In this document: in pieces, positions 62,438 through 64,000 of the stretch
Layout of the letters: each line of letters begins with the position of its first letter
Numbering within the stretch: position 1 is the first letter of the stretch
Source: Pseudomonas brassicacearum
Lineage (GTDB): Bacteria; Pseudomonadota; Gammaproteobacteria; Pseudomonadales; Pseudomonadaceae
Direction of reading: 5' to 3'
Assembly (NCBI RefSeq): GCF_000585995.1
Contig: NZ_CP007410.1
Location: 3,003,430-3,067,429 of the forward strand
Length of the DNA stretch: 64,000 bases
Notes under the pieces: model-generated
The model's input: only the letters and a program-made list of their open reading frames with translations
Database searches by the model: none
Told to the model about the DNA's origin: nothing
Translations under genes and position numbers: made by a program

Positions 62438-63714
62438 CACTGGTTATTTTCCTCGGGTCGTTGATGGGCAGCATGGCGCTGGGTATGCCCATTGCGTTTG
62501 CCTTGCTGGTGGTCAGCGTGGCCTTGATGTTTTATCTGGATCTGTTCGACGCGCAAATCATTGCCCAGAACCTGCTCAACGGCGCCGACAGCTTCCCTCT
62601 GATGGCGGTGCCGTTCTTCATGTTGGCCGGCGAAGTGATGAATGTCGGCGGCCTGTCCAAACGCATCGTCAACATCGCCATGGCGCTGGTGGGGCATAAG
62701 CGCGGTGGTCTCGGTTATGTGGCAATCATTGCTTCCTGCCTGTTGGCGTCGCTCTCCGGCTCGGCCGTGGCGGATGCGGCGGCACTGGCGGCGTTGCTGG
62801 TGCCGATGATGGTGCTGGCCGGGCATAACCGGGGACGCTCGGCTGGACTGATCGCCGCCGGTAGCATCATCGCGCCGGTCATTCCGCCAAGCATTGGCTT
62901 CATTGTGTTTGGCGTGGCCTCTGGCGTGTCGATTTCCAAGCTGTTCCTGGCCGGCATCGTGCCCGGGTTGATGCTTGGGGCTTCGCTGGCCGTGGCCTGG
63001 TGGTACATCTCTCGCAGCGAGAATGTCGAGACACCGCCCAAGCGCTCCCGTGCCGAAGTGCTGCGCACGTTGCTCGACGGCAGTTGGGCGATGGGTCTGC
63101 CGTTGATCATTATCCTGGGCCTCAAATTCGGCATCTTCACCCCCACGGAAGCCGCGGTGGTCGCGGCAGTCTATTCGCTATTCGTGTCCCTGGTGATCTA
63201 CCGGGAAATGAAAGTCAGCCAGCTGTACGAAGTGATCCTGTCCTCGGCCAAGACCACCTCGGTGGTGATGCTGCTGGTGGCGGCGGCCATGGTTTCATCA
63301 TGGCTGGTGACCATCGCCGACCTGCCGGGCCAGCTGGCGGAGCTGCTGCAACCCTTCATGGACAACCAGACCCTTTTGCTGCTGGTGATGATGGTGCTGA
63401 TCATCCTGGTGGGAACGGTGATGGACATGACCCCGACCATTCTGATTCTCACCCCGGTGCTGATGCCGGCGGTCATCCAGGCGGGGATCGACCCGGTGTA
63501 TTTCGGCGTGCTGTTTCTGATCAACACGGCCATCGGCCTGATTACGCCGCCGGTGGGCACGGTACTCAATGTGGTGTGTGGGGTGGCGAAGCTGGATTTC
63601 GAGGAAATCGTCCGTGGTGTGTGGCCGTTCATGCTCGCGCAGTTTGTGGTGCTGTTCCTGCTGGTGTTGTTCCCTCAGCTTGTCCTGGGGCCGTTGAAAT
63701 TCTTCACCGGATAA
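62434..63714 (+). CDS. dctM: TRAP transporter large permease DctM
   Basis: A 426-residue protein of the DctM/ion-transporter superfamily with about 12 helices. Conserved stretches are SFPLMAVPFFMLAGEVMN, ASLSGSAVADAAALAALLVP, IIAPVIPPSIGFIVFGVASG and INTAIGLITPPVGTVLNVVCG. It is the transport channel of the DctPQM system. It follows dctQ by ATGA overlap and precedes dctP by 56 bases. Confidence 0.94.
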   Translation: MTLVIFLGSLMGSMALGMPIAFALLVVSVALMFYLDLFDAQIIAQNLLNGADSFPLMAVPFFMLAGEVMNVGGLSKRIVNIAMALVGHKRGGLGYVAIIASCLLASLSGSAVADAAALAALLVPMMVLAGHNRGRSAGLIAAGSIIAPVIPPSIGFIVFGVASGVSISKLFLAGIVPGLMLGASLAVAWWYISRSENVETPPKRSRAEVLRTLLDGSWAMGLPLIIILGLKFGIFTPTEAAVVAAVYSLFVSLVIYREMKVSQLYEVILSSAKTTSVVMLLVAAAMVSSWLVTIADLPGQLAELLQPFMDNQTLLLLVMMVLIILVGTVMDMTPTILILTPVLMPAVIQAGIDPVYFGVLFLINTAIGLITPPVGTVLNVVCGVAKLDFEEIVRGVWPFMLAQFVVLFLLVLFPQLVLGPLKFFTG

Positions 63715-63747
63715 CACCGGTGCAAGCCTGGGTAGCTCGACCTTAAA

Positions 63748-63755
63748 AACAATAA
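63748..63755 (+). promoter_or_regulatory. AANAANAA (Hfq/Crc-type) motif before dctP
   Basis: AACAATAA, 5 bases upstream of GATCGGAGAG, the ribosome binding site of dctP. The same octamer occurs in the mtlE leader. The placement suits Hfq/Crc translational repression. Confidence 0.45.
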
Positions 63756-63770
63756 TGATCGGAGAGTGAC

Positions 63771-64000
63771 ATGCGAAAACTGATGAAAACCCTGTTGGCC
63801 GGGGCATGCGCAACGGGGTTGTTGCTGGGCAGCGTGGCGAGCCACGCGGACGAGATTCGCGAACGCACCCTGCGATTCGCGTTCCAGAACGTCAAGGAAC
63901 ATCCGCAAGGGCAGGGCGCGCAGAAGTTCGCCGACCTGCTCAGCGCGAAGAGCGGTGGCAAGATCAAGGTGCGTCTGTTCCCTGGCGGCACCTTGGGCGG
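63771..64000 (+). CDS. dctP: TRAP transporter substrate-binding protein DctP (partial, cut by window end)
   Basis: The first 76 codons are visible. They encode a signal peptide (MRKLMKTLLAGACATGLLLG through SHA, cleavage after about residue 26) and the start of the DctP domain (RFAFQNVKEHPQGQGAQKFA, KVRLFPGGTLG). GGAGAG lies 5 bases before the ATG. The gene continues beyond 64000. Confidence 0.9.
   Translation, partial: MRKLMKTLLAGACATGLLLGSVASHADEIRERTLRFAFQNVKEHPQGQGAQKFADLLSAKSGGKIKVRLFPGGTLG

Noticed and set aside
1..64000. CRISPR arrays, tRNA or rRNA genes, IS elements, prophage
   Set aside because: No regularly spaced repeats, no cloverleaf-like genes, no transposase, integrase or phage structural proteins recognised; all repeated blocks are REP-type.

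Overview
The window looks like chromosome of a fluorescens-group Pseudomonas (brassicacearum/corrugata/kilonensis-like). This rests on high GC content, a mannitol operon laid out as in P. fluorescens (mtlEFGKDYZ plus mtlR), two families of Pseudomonas-type REP inverted repeats scattered between genes, a DUF1652 protein, LpxO, and a split hpaG. No rRNA, tRNA, CRISPR array, IS element or prophage was seen. Species assignment is inference.

Layout. 0-11.5 kb holds housekeeping and accessory genes: an MFS transporter (-), ybiT ABC-F ATPase (-), lpxO (+), a two-gene Ku/LigD end-joining operon (-), a small proline-rich secreted protein (+), a PQQ-type sugar dehydrogenase (+), a catabolic-type threonine dehydratase behind what looks like a complete attenuator leader (+), and a DUF1652 gene behind a perfect Anr/Fnr box (+). 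11.5-21.3 kb is the mannitol/arabitol/glucitol uptake and catabolism operon (-) with its AraC regulator. 21.4-34.5 kb holds a glycosyltransferase and a dense signalling island: a three-receiver hybrid kinase, CheR, CheB, a second hybrid kinase and a response regulator on +, and a KaiC-like double ATPase with a third hybrid kinase on -.

34.5-51.9 kb is an aromatic catabolism region. A minus-strand set (FAD amine oxidoreductase, cupin, LuxR regulator, MoaF-like protein, two SDRs) lies divergent to a two-component hydroxylase resembling the C2/C1 4-hydroxyphenylacetate 3-hydroxylase, whose reductase carries a fused MarR domain. Next to it is a full homoprotocatechuate meta-cleavage operon (hpaG1 G2 E D F X H I, minus strand), with an AraC activator (hpaA) and two HpaR-type MarR repressors, one at each end. 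There is no hpaBC here, so the C2/C1 pair is the natural entry enzyme.

51.9-61.0 kb (minus strand) is a polysaccharide export operon of the phage N4 receptor type: wecB, a BcsB-like subunit, nfrB (GT2 plus MshEN c-di-GMP domains), nfrA and a YbcH-like secreted protein. The BcsB-like gene has an apparent one-base frameshift near its 3' end. An AT-rich gene-poor stretch follows, and the window ends in a TRAP dicarboxylate-type transporter operon (dctQ, dctM, partial dctP).

Main points of interest: a LigD with no phosphoesterase domain and no adenylating lysine; the isoleucine-type attenuator before a dehydratase that lacks its allosteric domain; the LuxR/MoaF/SDR/amine-oxidase set beside the hpa genes; the duplicated HpaR; the c-di-GMP-linked Nfr operon with a frameshifted BcsB; and AANAANAA (Hfq/Crc-type) motifs before several catabolic genes.
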